Below are positions 15,677 through 23,808 of a DNA stretch of 64,000 bases, piece by piece. Each line of letters starts with the position of its first letter. The first letter of the stretch is position 1. The DNA is from JANYHH01 sp965249745. GTDB lineage: Bacteria > Deinococcota > Deinococci > Deinococcales > JAAFIG01. The position numbers were made by a program, and so were the translations under genes. The notes under the pieces are model-generated. The model did no database searches. It saw only the letters and a program-made list of their open reading frames with translations, and had not been told where the DNA came from. The stretch is from positions 1,550,001 through 1,614,000 of the forward strand of contig OZ252252.1 in assembly GCA_965249745.1 (NCBI GenBank), in the 5' to 3' direction.

Positions 15677-17623
15677 TCAGAACCATTTCCAGGGTCTGAA
15701 TTCCATCTCTCGAGGGTCGAGCGTGAAGTGATCCTCCACGTAATTGACTGCCGTCGAAGCTTTATCCCCCGCCCAGGTAGCCGCGTTGGAAGCCTTATCT
15801 CCAGCCCAACTCGCGGCATCGCTGGCCGTGTTACCGACCCAATTTGCGGCGTCACCAGCGGCGTTCCAGGCTCCTCGAGCTTTGTCACCAACCCATTCGC
15901 CAGCATCACTGGCTTTTTGTTTCGTCCAGTCCCAGGCATTGCCCGCCTGTTTCGTGGCCCAGTCGGCCGCTTGTCCAGTTTTTTGTTTCGTCCAGTCCCA
16001 AGCACCGCTCGCCGTTTCACCGACCCAGTTGGCCGCCTGACCCGCCTTGTCCTTGGTCCAGTCCCAAGCGTCCGAGACCGGATTCTCTACGTATTTTCCG
16101 AAGGCGCGTTTGGCTTTTCCGACCAGGGCATCGGGTAGGTCGCCACCGTAATTCCACAACATCTCAGGCATTGTGGTGTTGCGCGCGATCGCTTCTGCGC
16201 CCTCCTCTCGCTGCTGATCCCACTGTGGCACGGTCCCAATCGCCCCATATCCCTGTTTCTCGAGTTCGGCTGGGGTTTGTGTCCCCGCGCCCGCTTTGGT
16301 GAGTTCATCCCACGAGGTATAGACCGATTGCGCCGTGCGCTGACGATTCTCGGCGTTGACATCGGATTCCCATTCCCCGTCACCATAGGCGCGCCAGCTA
16401 TGACCTGTGGCGTCCGCCACCGTAGTTCCGTTCTGATTCAGGTCATCGTGCGCGGTTTTGACGGCCATGTTGGCCAGCACACCGCCAGAATCGTGACCGG
16501 AGGCGTCCATGACATCTGCTTTGTTGATGTTGTGACCGGCCGAGTGTCGGTCGGTCAGGTAGTGCATGCTCGAGGCTTCCATGGCTCGAGCGGTGTTCAT
16601 ATCGCCCTTGGCGGCCGCTTCCAAGGCCATCTGGTGAAACGCGGAGTAGGTCCCTAGATTGTTGTCCGTGCCGGTATGGCCTGGGGCGCTGAAGTGGCTG
16701 TTGTTGCGTTGCGCCAACTCGAGGTAGCTGCCGTCGTCGCCGCGTCGGTTGCGGGTGGCACTCTCCCAGTCTGAGGCGTCAATCTTCTCGCCCTTGTCCT
16801 CTCGAGCCAGCAGCCCAAGTAATTTCTGCATTTCCTTAGGATCACCGTTGTTGAGTTGTTGGAAGCTGGCGGCGGCATCGAGCTGCCCGGTTTTTTCGTC
16901 GAAACGCCCGTACAGGTCCCCCATCAGCGCGGTGACCTGGCCAGGGGTCACCTCAATGCCATTGGCGAGTTTGATTTTGGCTTGGAGTTGGGCTTGCACG
17001 GCTGGGTCAACTTGGGTTCCCGGAGCCAGGTTTTGAAGGGCTTGATCCACGGAGCGCTTATGTTCAAACGATTCCCAGCGCTGCACGGCCGCTTCACCTC
17101 CGGTGGCCGGACGCGCTGAACCGGGGGTAACACCCCCTCCGCTAATCCCGCCCCGCTCGAGGCCCTGCCGCACGACGCGCCCGGCGTCGTGCGCCTGTCG
17201 TTCCCCGGCATCGCTAGCTTGACTGAGGAACTTGGAACCGCCTGAGGGACGCAAGGCATGAGCCACCTCGTGAGCGATGATCTCCAATGATTCTGGCGCG
17301 GCCAGTGATTCGGTGATATCGGTGTTCAAAAAAATGTTGGACCCGACCACCGACGCTCGCGCTCCGATAGCGTCATTGAACGTTTCTGCCCCTCGAGTCA
17401 CCGATAATCCCTCGAGCGATTCACCGAACGCAATGGATAACGTGTGGTTGATCTCCGGGCTGAAGGGACCGCGCCCCGCGCCTGGGTATACGTCTAAGCT
17501 CGAAAAATCGTGGCTGTACTGGGGATTGTTGGGTTGTGGCATGAGCGCAGTAGGACTGATCGGGAGTGACACAGTATCGGTTTGCGTTGATCTGTCGGGC
17601 CGCCGCTGGCGAGTGTTCATCAT
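15677..17623 (-). CDS. DUF4157 protein with phospholipase-like core and Trp-rich repeats
   Basis: 648 aa, no signal peptide. Residues ~50-150 form a DUF4157-type metallopeptidase-like domain with HEVAH in LEIIAHEVAHALRPSGG. The middle (~290-430) has a His/Asp cluster, SMHYLTDRHSAGHNINKADV, resembling the HxxxDxxxxH zinc site of phospholipase C/S1-nuclease proteins. The last ~140 residues repeat a 22-residue amphipathic unit with AWDWTKQK and ANWVGETA, four or more times. DUF4157 is frequent in cargo of extracellular contractile injection systems. AAGGAGG precedes the ATG. No injection-system genes are in view. Role inferred: candidate secreted effector. Confidence 0.7.
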   Translation of the reverse strand: MMNTRQRRPDRSTQTDTVSLPISPTALMPQPNNPQYSHDFSSLDVYPGAGRGPFSPEINHTLSIAFGESLEGLSVTRGAETFNDAIGARASVVGSNIFLNTDITESLAAPESLEIIAHEVAHALRPSGGSKFLSQASDAGERQAHDAGRVVRQGLERGGISGGGVTPGSARPATGGEAAVQRWESFEHKRSVDQALQNLAPGTQVDPAVQAQLQAKIKLANGIEVTPGQVTALMGDLYGRFDEKTGQLDAAASFQQLNNGDPKEMQKLLGLLAREDKGEKIDASDWESATRNRRGDDGSYLELAQRNNSHFSAPGHTGTDNNLGTYSAFHQMALEAAAKGDMNTARAMEASSMHYLTDRHSAGHNINKADVMDASGHDSGGVLANMAVKTAHDDLNQNGTTVADATGHSWRAYGDGEWESDVNAENRQRTAQSVYTSWDELTKAGAGTQTPAELEKQGYGAIGTVPQWDQQREEGAEAIARNTTMPEMLWNYGGDLPDALVGKAKRAFGKYVENPVSDAWDWTKDKAGQAANWVGETASGAWDWTKQKTGQAADWATKQAGNAWDWTKQKASDAGEWVGDKARGAWNAAGDAANWVGNTASDAASWAGDKASNAATWAGDKASTAVNYVEDHFTLDPREMEFRPWKWF

Positions 17624-17855
17624 TGAACCTCCTTGATTGGGTCATACCGACTCGAGTGATAGATCAGTTTCATGCAAGACGCGAAGCTATTCAGTCTGCC
17701 ATGTCGGTTGCTGTTCTAAGTGAAATCGCCATTTCGCCCCGTGGTGCTCGAGCCTGAGTCACATCGGACAGTAGGCAGCTCCCGGTTGTCGCCGTTTCTC
17801 GAGGAGAGTATTGCAGCCAAATTTGCAAAAGATTTGACTCTAATAATAAAGTGTA

Positions 17856-17876
17856 ATTGAGCATACTGCACTCAAG
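17856..17876. promoter_or_regulatory. HAIR element (HspR operator) of hsp20
   Basis: ATTGAGC-N7-ACTCAAG matches the HspR-associated inverted repeat CTTGAGT-N7-ACTCAAG at 12 of 14 positions. It is 78 bp before the hsp20 ATG, with TTGACT at 17834-17839 as a candidate -35. Predicts HspR/DnaK-controlled heat induction. Confidence 0.75.
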
Positions 17877-17953
17877 TTTGATGCTTGCTATTCTGGCGCT
17901 CGTTCGGGTGGAAAGCGGTATCGCTCTCACCCACCCAAGAGGAGGAACCACCC

Positions 17954-18373
17954 ATGATTCAACGTAATGCCAACCCCTGGAAACTGATGGACGCCGTTCT
18001 CGCCGACCTGGATCGCGGCACTCGTCGTTCCGCCTTCAACTCTGACGTGGATGTTTTGGAGACCGCCGACAGTGTGATGGTCGTCTTCAACCTGCCCGGC
18101 GTCAAACCCGAGGATGTCAACCTGAACTTGGAGCGTAACGTGCTGAGCTTAGACGCGAAGCTTCAGGAGCAGACCATTGAGGGTGCGAAGGTGCTGTACC
18201 GCGAGCGCAGTGCAGGCGAGATCAAGCGCAGCATTCGCATCCCCGTGCGGCTGAACGGCGACGAGGTGCAGGCGAATCTGGAGCAGGGCGTGCTGACCGT
18301 GACCTTGAAGAAGGCCGCCGACGCCACCCCGAAGCGCATCGAGATCAACGGCGTCAAGCCAGTCCAATCCTGA
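17954..18373 (+). CDS. Hsp20/alpha-crystallin small heat-shock protein
   Basis: 139 aa; ATP-independent holdase that keeps unfolding clients soluble. The alpha-crystallin domain spans ~25-125: VLETADSVMVVFNLPGVKPE, LLSLDAKL-type strands, and the C-terminal GVLTVTLKKAAD. Start ATG 17954 follows AGAGGAGG. Upstream HAIR site at 17856 and downstream terminator at 18500 make it a single-gene heat-shock unit. Confidence 0.94.
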   Translation: MIQRNANPWKLMDAVLADLDRGTRRSAFNSDVDVLETADSVMVVFNLPGVKPEDVNLNLERNVLSLDAKLQEQTIEGAKVLYRERSAGEIKRSIRIPVRLNGDEVQANLEQGVLTVTLKKAADATPKRIEINGVKPVQS

Positions 18374-18499
18374 GTAGCCCAGAGTTGAAACTTGGATCGC
18401 CGCTTGGTGACAGAGCTTGGAAGCCGCTGAAGTAAACAAGATTCCAACTCCAAGATTTCAACATACAAAACCGCCCCGTTCTCTTCTTCCCTCCTGAGT

Positions 18500-18529
18500 G
18501 GGCGAGCCAACCGGCTCGCCCTATTTTTT
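18500..18529 (+). terminator. Rho-independent terminator of hsp20
   Basis: GGGCGAGCC-AACC-GGCTCGCCC (18500-18521) followed by TATTTTTT. Confidence 0.93.
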
Positions 18530-18639
18530 CGGTCGGTTGCCAAAGCTCGAGTTCGCTTTTATCCAACCCTCGGGGCTATCAGCGTTCATCAGCCTAGAAC
18601 TGGGCAGAAACGCCTCACCGAACCCGGTACACTGCGACC

Positions 18640-19281
18640 ATGCTCAACTGGGATTTGACGCAACTTATCCAGACCGTCGGGTACATCGGCATGTTCGGGA
18701 TCGTCTTCGTGGAAACCGGCTTGCTGGTCGGGTTCATCCTGCCGGGCGATACATTGCTTCTAACGGCGGGCATCTTGGCGGCGGCGGGCAAACTATCATT
18801 GCCGCTCACGATGATCGTTTGCGCGGCGGGCAGCATTTGCGGTGATCAGCTCGGGTATTACATCGGGCGTTCCTTGGGACCTCGAGTCTTCACCCGCCCC
18901 GAATCGCGCTTCTTCAACCCGGAGAACGTCGTGAAAGCCAAAGGATTTTTTGATCGCTACGGTTTGATCACGATTCTGATCGCACGCTTCATCCCGGTGA
19001 TTCGCGCCTTCGCGCCGACGATGGCGGGCGCATCGGCTGTGCCGTACCGCACCTTCCTGATGCTGAGCGTGATCGGCGGTATCCTCTGGGGAACTAGCAT
19101 GACTGCGCTCGGGTATTTCCTGGGGCAATTGCTTGGACCGAAGCAACTCGAGCAGTACATACTGATCGTGCTCGCGGTCGGGATTCTGGTAGGCGTCGTC
19201 CCGAGCCTGCTGCATCTGCTGCGCGGTTCCCGGAAACCGGCCGCGAAGCAGACCGCGAACGAGATCACCCCGGAACGTTAA
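18640..19281 (+). CDS. DedA-family membrane protein
   Basis: 213 aa, about five membrane helices. DedA hallmarks: FVETGLLVGFILPGDTLLL, then GDQLGYYIGRSLGPR and the FDRYGLITILIARFIPVIR / FAPTMAGASAVPYRTF segment with conserved Arg. DedA proteins act in lipid-carrier (undecaprenyl phosphate) recycling, membrane-potential homeostasis and drug tolerance. A TACACT -10 box (18628-18633) is 6 nt before ATG: leaderless. The next gene follows at 25 bp with its own -10. Confidence 0.9.
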   Translation: MLNWDLTQLIQTVGYIGMFGIVFVETGLLVGFILPGDTLLLTAGILAAAGKLSLPLTMIVCAAGSICGDQLGYYIGRSLGPRVFTRPESRFFNPENVVKAKGFFDRYGLITILIARFIPVIRAFAPTMAGASAVPYRTFLMLSVIGGILWGTSMTALGYFLGQLLGPKQLEQYILIVLAVGILVGVVPSLLHLLRGSRKPAAKQTANEITPER

Positions 19282-19306
19282 TGACTTCGGACGCGTAGAC
19301 TCGAGC

Positions 19307-20662
19307 ATGAAACTTTTGTGGCTGGGATGGGTGCTGCTGTGTTCCGCCGCCCTCGCGTCGCCCGAATCCGAGTATCTTCAGCGCCACGCCACACCGATTA
19401 ACAGCCTGCAACTGGAATCCGATCTGAGCGACCTCGAGCCGCTCGGCGGTCTGGTCGGCGAGGCTCGCATCGTGGCGATGGGTGAGGGTACGCATGGCAC
19501 GGCAGAATTCACGCGGGTTCGGGCGCGGATGCTGGAATATCTGGTGAAAGAGAAGGGTTTCACGGTCTTCGCGCTGGAAGCCTCCTGGGCGGGATCGCGG
19601 GCGCTCAACGCCTACGTGCAGGGCGGAGAAGGTGACGGCAAGGCGCTGCTGCAACGCTACGCTCGCTTATCGTGGCCGTGGCGCACGCAGGAGGTGCTGG
19701 ACACGCTGAACTGGATGCGAAGCTACAACGCCCGGCCCGGTACCGTCACCAAACTGCGCTTCACAGGTTTTGATTTGCAAGATGCGGTCAGCGCCGTGGA
19801 CTGGATCGTAGAGTACCTGAGAGCAAACGCGGGCGACGCCGATGCGGACCGGGCAGATAATTTGCTGAGCTGCATCCGATTCTCCCTCAACAACGCCCTC
19901 GCGGTTGGACGGTACGCCGCTCGAGGTCTCAAAGGGGCGCAGACCTGCGCTGACAACATCGGCACAGTCCAGCGCCTGCTGGAAAACCGCCGGGTCACCC
20001 TGGAGAAAGCCTCCTCCCCGCTCGAGTTCAAAGAGGTCTTCCGGGCCGCCCAGGTGCTTAGTCAGGAAAACCTGTACGACACCGGGCGTTTCCTCAATCC
20101 GCTGATAGACGCCATCGCGGTGCGCGACGCGTTTATGGCGGACAACATCGCTTGGCTCGAGCGGACCTACGGGCAGAAGACCGTCGTCTGGGCGCACAAC
20201 GGACACGTGACCTTCGCGCCGGAGATCGCCTTCGGCTGGAAGCCGATGGGTGCGTTCCTGCGCGAACGCTACGGAGGAAAGTACTTCGTGATCGCCACGA
20301 CCTTTTACCAGGGCAGCTTCAACGCGCAACTCGTCAGTGCCGATCTGGCCCGCACCTTCACGGCTGCGCTGCTTGGATTGGCGCAAAACCCGAGCGAGCA
20401 ACGCGTCCCCAGTCCAGAGGCGAACAGCTTCGAGGCGATCTGCCACTCGAGCGGGAAGACGCAGTTCCTGCTCAGTTTGCGCGTCCCGAAAACCGCTGAG
20501 ACCGCGTGGCTGTGGAAACCCAGGCGCTTCTATTTGGTGCCGCAAAACCTACCGCCATTTGAAACCCCGACCCGAGACTGGTACAGCTATCAGGCCACAC
20601 TGCCGCTCGAGTTTGACGCGGTGGTGTATTTGGAGGAGAGCACGCCGACGCGACTGTTGTAA
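19307..20662 (+). CDS. Exported erythromycin esterase-family protein
   Basis: 451 aa with a Sec signal peptide (LLWLGWVLLCSAALAS; cleavage near residue 19). The Ere-family active-site words are all visible: VAMGEGTHGTAEF (Glu, His), FALEASWAG (Glu), and VVWAHNGHVTFAP (His). Ere enzymes hydrolyse the macrolactone ring of 14-membered macrolides; many homologues (succinoglycan-biosynthesis type) have unknown substrates, so resistance is only a possibility. TAGACT (19296-19301) lies 5 nt before ATG. Confidence 0.83.
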   Translation: MKLLWLGWVLLCSAALASPESEYLQRHATPINSLQLESDLSDLEPLGGLVGEARIVAMGEGTHGTAEFTRVRARMLEYLVKEKGFTVFALEASWAGSRALNAYVQGGEGDGKALLQRYARLSWPWRTQEVLDTLNWMRSYNARPGTVTKLRFTGFDLQDAVSAVDWIVEYLRANAGDADADRADNLLSCIRFSLNNALAVGRYAARGLKGAQTCADNIGTVQRLLENRRVTLEKASSPLEFKEVFRAAQVLSQENLYDTGRFLNPLIDAIAVRDAFMADNIAWLERTYGQKTVVWAHNGHVTFAPEIAFGWKPMGAFLRERYGGKYFVIATTFYQGSFNAQLVSADLARTFTAALLGLAQNPSEQRVPSPEANSFEAICHSSGKTQFLLSLRVPKTAETAWLWKPRRFYLVPQNLPPFETPTRDWYSYQATLPLEFDAVVYLEESTPTRLL

Positions 20663-20692
20663 TGCGATCCTCGATATGTGATTGAATAGTGC

Positions 20693-21169
20693 ATGAACAG
20701 TCTGATTGAAAGCGAGTTTCCGTTACTTGAAACTCAACGCGAGCGATACGATCTGATGCAGGTGTTGACGGATAGCGATCTGGCCTACAAGCCTCCAGGC
20801 GATAACCCGCCACTCGGTGACTTGTGCCGAGACTTCGGTGAAGTGGAGTACGGCTATATCCAATCATTCAAAACCTTCAAACACGATTTGTCGTATCGCG
20901 CCACAGAACGAGAACTCGCAACCAGCGTGGTGCGCTTTCAGGCGTGGTACACAATGCTTGATCTGGAATTCGAGACCGTCCTACGTGGCTTCTCTGAAGA
21001 TGGCCTGCACCACAAGCAAATTGATCGAGGACACGGTTTTACGCCATCGCTCTATGTGCAGTTCGAGATCTACCGCGAGGCGTTACTGATGTTTTATGCT
21101 AAAGCCAGCGTGTATCTCAAAGCGCTCCCAAAGTCCGTGAATGACCAATGGCACGCCGGAATCGGCTAA
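20693..21169 (+). CDS. DinB-like four-helix protein
   Basis: 158 aa, helical, with YDLMQVLTDSDLAYKPPGDN and PPLGDLCRDFGEVEYGYIQS, the helix-1/helix-2 layout of DinB/YfiT proteins, in which three residues (usually His) bind a metal. The usual His triad is not obvious, so metal binding is doubtful. 30 bp after the esterase gene, ends before the terminator at 21213. Deinococci carry many DinB paralogues, some linked to stress; function unknown. Confidence 0.6.
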   Translation: MNSLIESEFPLLETQRERYDLMQVLTDSDLAYKPPGDNPPLGDLCRDFGEVEYGYIQSFKTFKHDLSYRATERELATSVVRFQAWYTMLDLEFETVLRGFSEDGLHHKQIDRGHGFTPSLYVQFEIYREALLMFYAKASVYLKALPKSVNDQWHAGIG

Positions 21170-21212
21170 GCATTGGTCACTATAGGCTGTTGAGCCTGCG
21201 GGCGAACAACGA

Positions 21213-21236
21213 AGGGGAGCGCAGATGCGCTCCCCT
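21213..21236. terminator. Bidirectional terminator
   Basis: AGGGGAGCGC-AGAT-GCGCTCCCCT between convergent genes ending at 21169 and 21260. Confidence 0.85.
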
Positions 21237-21259
21237 GACTGCTCGAGCGACGGGTCGCT

Positions 21260-22129
21260 TCAGGGGGCGGTCGTGAAGAAGCCCTTGGTCGAGGGCTGCG
21301 TGCCGCACGCACCAAAGGTGATCTCCAAATACGAGTTCGCGTTCGCGCCGTTCAGGAAGGCGCGCAGTTTGCCACCGACGATCTTCAGCGGATCGGTGCA
21401 GCTCGGATCGTATTGCAGCGGGGTGAAGGTGGCCACCGCGAAGCTGCGGTTGACGCCCGCCTTGTTGAAGCTGTAATTGCCAGCCAAGTTAATGCTGCCA
21501 GCGGGCAGCGGTGCACCCATTGCGATCGAACCGGGCGTGGTCGCGTTGAAGGTCAGATTCCAGAGGTTGGTGATCGTCGCGGTTGGCTCCGTGCCGACCG
21601 TGCGGGTCAGAGTGATGTTGTGACTTTGCGTGACCTGGTCGCCAGTCTTGCGCGGACTGCGGGTCCCAGTTAACACCTCGGTCACGGTTACACCCGTGGA
21701 TTTGTTGGTGACGGTGTGCGTCAAGTTCGAGGTGCTATCGAAGCCCCACAGTGCGCCCACGGGATCGGAGACCTGAAGCGTTCCAGTTGTACTATACGCG
21801 AACTGCGGCTTGTCCAAAGTGCAATTGAAGGTGTACGTGGCGTTATCTGGCACGCCGTCGCCGTCCGTGTCCACGATGGGACTCGGGTTGATGGTGATGC
21901 AGGCGCGCCCCGCTTGGGCGTTCAGCCCGCTGCTGAGGCTAAGCGTCTGCAACCCAGACTCGAGGGTCAAGGTGGCCGCCGAAGACGCGGCCGAATCACT
22001 GATCGAATCACCGATTGCCTGGGTTTCCGCTGCCGTCGGCGGGGTGCTGGTCTGCTGGGTCGTTTGGTTGCAGGCGGCGAACAGACTCGCTACCGCCAGC
22101 GCCGTTGTGAGCTTCAACAGTGTTTTCAT
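21260..22129 (-). CDS. Lipoprotein, SARP-module paralogue 1
   Basis: 289 aa from ATG 22129 (AGAGG upstream), lipoprotein signal ending ASLFAAC. A Ser/Thr/Gln-rich linker precedes a beta-rich domain with VDTDGDGVPDNATYTFNCT, LPAGSINLAGNYSF, TPLQYDPSCTDPLKIVGG and FGACG. The same words in the same order occur in the protein at 22323, so the two are paralogues of an unnamed family. Its promoter carries 11-bp-period direct repeats (22225-22243). Probably surface-exposed; function unknown. Confidence 0.75.
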   Translation of the reverse strand: MKTLLKLTTALAVASLFAACNQTTQQTSTPPTAAETQAIGDSISDSAASSAATLTLESGLQTLSLSSGLNAQAGRACITINPSPIVDTDGDGVPDNATYTFNCTLDKPQFAYSTTGTLQVSDPVGALWGFDSTSNLTHTVTNKSTGVTVTEVLTGTRSPRKTGDQVTQSHNITLTRTVGTEPTATITNLWNLTFNATTPGSIAMGAPLPAGSINLAGNYSFNKAGVNRSFAVATFTPLQYDPSCTDPLKIVGGKLRAFLNGANANSYLEITFGACGTQPSTKGFFTTAP

Positions 22130-22208
22130 TGGAACCTCTTTCTGCGCCCCTGGTGTCCCCAGTCGGCGCGTTTCGCTCGAGGAACAGTTTGTTCTCTCGG
22201 GTGACATC

Positions 22209-22243
22209 AATCTAGAAAACGGGTCGTTCCAAGGGCGTTCCAA
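22209..22243 (-). promoter_or_regulatory. SARP-type promoter of lipoprotein 1
   Basis: On the reverse strand TTGGAACG (22243-22236), 3 bp, TTGGAACG (22232-22225), 10 bp, then a TAGATT -10 box (22214-22209). The 11-bp period and closeness to the -10 are the geometry of SARP binding sites. A third single copy is at 22269-22276. Confidence 0.75.
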
Positions 22244-22277
22244 ACCCTGAGCCAGACGGCTCATAAAGCGTTCCAAT

Positions 22278-22308
22278 GCAAAACCCCGTGACCGTCACGG
22301 GGTTTTGC
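22278..22308. terminator. Terminator of lipoprotein 2
   Basis: A 14-bp stem, GCAAAACCCCGTGA / TCACGGGGTTTTGC, loop CCG, with T4 on the reverse strand inside the stem. It separates the two paralogous lipoprotein genes. Confidence 0.9.
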
Positions 22309-22322
22309 AAAGCCTGACCGAT

Positions 22323-23210
22323 TCAGGGGATGCGCGTAGACGTTGGACTCGAGCCACACGGCTGGAACGTGATGCGAATCGCGCCGAGCGTAAAGCGCAG
22401 CACCACCACCCCGCCCGTGATGCGCTGCTGCGTGCAAGTTGGGTCGTACTGCAAGGCGCTCTCGGTCGTGACCGTGAACCCGCGCAACGGCGCGGTTCCT
22501 CTGGCCGCTTGGATGCCGCCGCTGATCTGAACGGTTCCGGCAGGTAGCGGCTGATTCAGTTTCACCGCGCCTCCCGACGATGTGAAGTCGAAACGCATCT
22601 GGTTCACCAGTTTCTGATCGGGCAGCAACGCCAGATCCAAGCGCGTCACTATATCGTTCTCTCGAGTCAACCGCTGTGTGTCCAACAGAGTCAATTTGCG
22701 CGTGCCATTGCGAATCTCGCTGAAGCTGGGGTTGCCGTTGCGTTCCTCGGTGAAAGCGAAATTGGTGGACGTTTCCAAATAACTGCCGTCTTTCACAGTC
22801 GGGTTGACATCCTGCAAGCGCACCTTGCCGCTGAGGGTACGCGTGCGATTAAACGTCAGATTGCGAGCGCAGGCGACCGCGCTGAACTGGTACGTCACGT
22901 CGTCCGGCACGCCATCGGCGTCGGTGTCCGTCTCTAAACCAGAGACGACCGTGCGGCAACCGGCGGGGAGACCCTGGGTGTGAGCGGAAGTCGTGTCCTG
23001 AACTCGAGCGATGGTATCAGCTAAACCAACGCCCAAGATCGTTTCTGACAAACTCATCCCAACGACAGACGCCTCAGTCTCACGGTTGAAGATATCCGTT
23101 ACGTCTTTGACATCCTCGTCACTCAAATTATTGTCAGCGAGATTCTGGCAGGAGGTGAAAGGGAGCAGCAGAAAAGCTGCTAGAAGCCATACGTTTATTT
23201 TAATTTTCAC
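22323..23210 (-). CDS. Lipoprotein, SARP-module paralogue 2
   Basis: 295 aa, lipoprotein signal with FTSC at residues ~18-21. Beta-rich body: TDTDADGVPDDVTYQFSAVA, LPAGTVQISGGI, SALQYDPTCTQQRITGG and FQPCG align in order with the paralogue at 21260. Near the N-terminus GMSLSETILGVGL shares SLSETIL with the exported peptide at 23578. Lies 11 bp after the 62-aa gene at 23221, hence an operon driven by the repeats at 23444. Function unknown. Confidence 0.75.
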   Translation of the reverse strand: MKIKINVWLLAAFLLLPFTSCQNLADNNLSDEDVKDVTDIFNRETEASVVGMSLSETILGVGLADTIARVQDTTSAHTQGLPAGCRTVVSGLETDTDADGVPDDVTYQFSAVACARNLTFNRTRTLSGKVRLQDVNPTVKDGSYLETSTNFAFTEERNGNPSFSEIRNGTRKLTLLDTQRLTRENDIVTRLDLALLPDQKLVNQMRFDFTSSGGAVKLNQPLPAGTVQISGGIQAARGTAPLRGFTVTTESALQYDPTCTQQRITGGVVVLRFTLGAIRITFQPCGSSPTSTRIP

Positions 23211-23220
23211 AATTGAACTC

Positions 23221-23409
23221 CTAACGTAACCCTCGAGCAGGTTTCAAGTCACTGAGCGCCTTCAGGTATCGGATGAGTGCCTGCAAATCTTGAAACCGAA
23301 TCCGCGTGTCTGGGTCAGGGCCTTCGATCAAAGCGCTCCAGCCTTGCCCGCTGACGGCCGGTCTGATCCGTAGATTGAACACCACCTCACCATGCTCGCT
23401 ATGATGCAT
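23221..23409 (-). CDS. Small protein, first gene of the lipoprotein 2 operon
   Basis: 62 aa from ATG 23409, GGAGG 8 nt upstream; a GTG three codons earlier overlaps the Shine-Dalgarno. Reads HHSEHGEVVFNLRIRPAVSG, then GWSALIEGPDPDTRIRFQDL and a basic helix (QALIRYLKAL). Soluble, no signal. Not recognised. Position directly after the SARP-type promoter makes it the leading gene of the regulated unit. Confidence 0.65.
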   Translation of the reverse strand: MHHSEHGEVVFNLRIRPAVSGQGWSALIEGPDPDTRIRFQDLQALIRYLKALSDLKPARGLR

Positions 23410-23427
23410 CCATTTCACCTCCAGAGT

Positions 23428-23462
23428 AGGTTATTCGCGGCAGCGTTCCAAAGCCGTTCCAA
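23428..23462 (-). promoter_or_regulatory. SARP-type promoter of the 62-aa/lipoprotein 2 operon
   Basis: Reverse strand TTGGAACG (23462-23455), 3 bp, TTGGAACG (23451-23444), 10 bp, TAACCT -10 box (23433-23428). Same repeat, same 11-bp period and same 10-bp gap to the -10 as at 22209-22243. Confidence 0.75.
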
Positions 23463-23464
23463 AA

Positions 23465-23509
23465 CAGATTGGAAGTCTGGTTACCGGACAAAACCAGACT
23501 TCCAATCTG
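23465..23509. repeat. 18-bp perfect inverted repeat
   Basis: Arms 23465-23482 and 23492-23509 (beginning CAGATTGGAAGTCTGGTT) are perfectly complementary around a 9-nt loop. It lies between the SARP-type repeats and the start of the peptide gene; TATAAC (23511-23516) follows directly. Each arm contains TTGGAA, the core of the SARP repeat. Operator or RNA hairpin. Confidence 0.85.
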
Positions 23510-23577
23510 CTATAACTAACTGCGATTACTACTCAGATTTTGATTAGTAGTCAACTTTTGAGAGCCGAAAAGATAAG

Positions 23578-23760
23578 ATGAAGCAAATCAAGCGAGTTGG
23601 TGCCGTGCTTGCAGTCGTCGCGTTCTGCGTTGGCTTGAGCGGAAATCTGTCGAATACAGCCACTGTGAAGGGCAAGAGCCTGCAAATGGCGAGTTTGTCC
23701 GAAACCATACTGCTCATCGGAGATAAAGTGAAACCACCTAAATCCCCAATTGGCGAGTAA
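23578..23760 (+). CDS. Small exported peptide
   Basis: 60 aa. Basic start MKQIKRV, hydrophobic segment VGAVLAVVAFCVGLSGNL as a signal peptide or anchor, then a mature part that reads MASLSETILLIGDKVKPPKS. SLSETIL recurs in lipoprotein 2. Divergent from the lipoprotein operon and convergent with the SARP gene, inside the same regulatory island. Local G+C is low. Small, secreted and beside a large regulator, so a signalling peptide is conceivable; unproven. Start ATG lacks a strong Shine-Dalgarno (AAGATAAG). Confidence 0.55.
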   Translation: MKQIKRVGAVLAVVAFCVGLSGNLSNTATVKGKSLQMASLSETILLIGDKVKPPKSPIGE

Positions 23761-23780
23761 TTTCTCTGGCACTGTATGAG

Positions 23781-23808
23781 AGACGACCTTAAGGTCGTCT
23801 TTCTGTTT
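23781..23808. terminator. Bidirectional terminator, peptide gene / SARP gene
   Basis: AGACGACC-TTAA-GGTCGTCT (23781-23800) then TTCTGTTT. It overlaps the stop of the SARP gene. Confidence 0.8.

Noticed and set aside
23447..23510. Possible CRISPR-like repeat array
   Set aside because: The repeats are two short direct repeats and one inverted repeat, with no spacers or cas genes.
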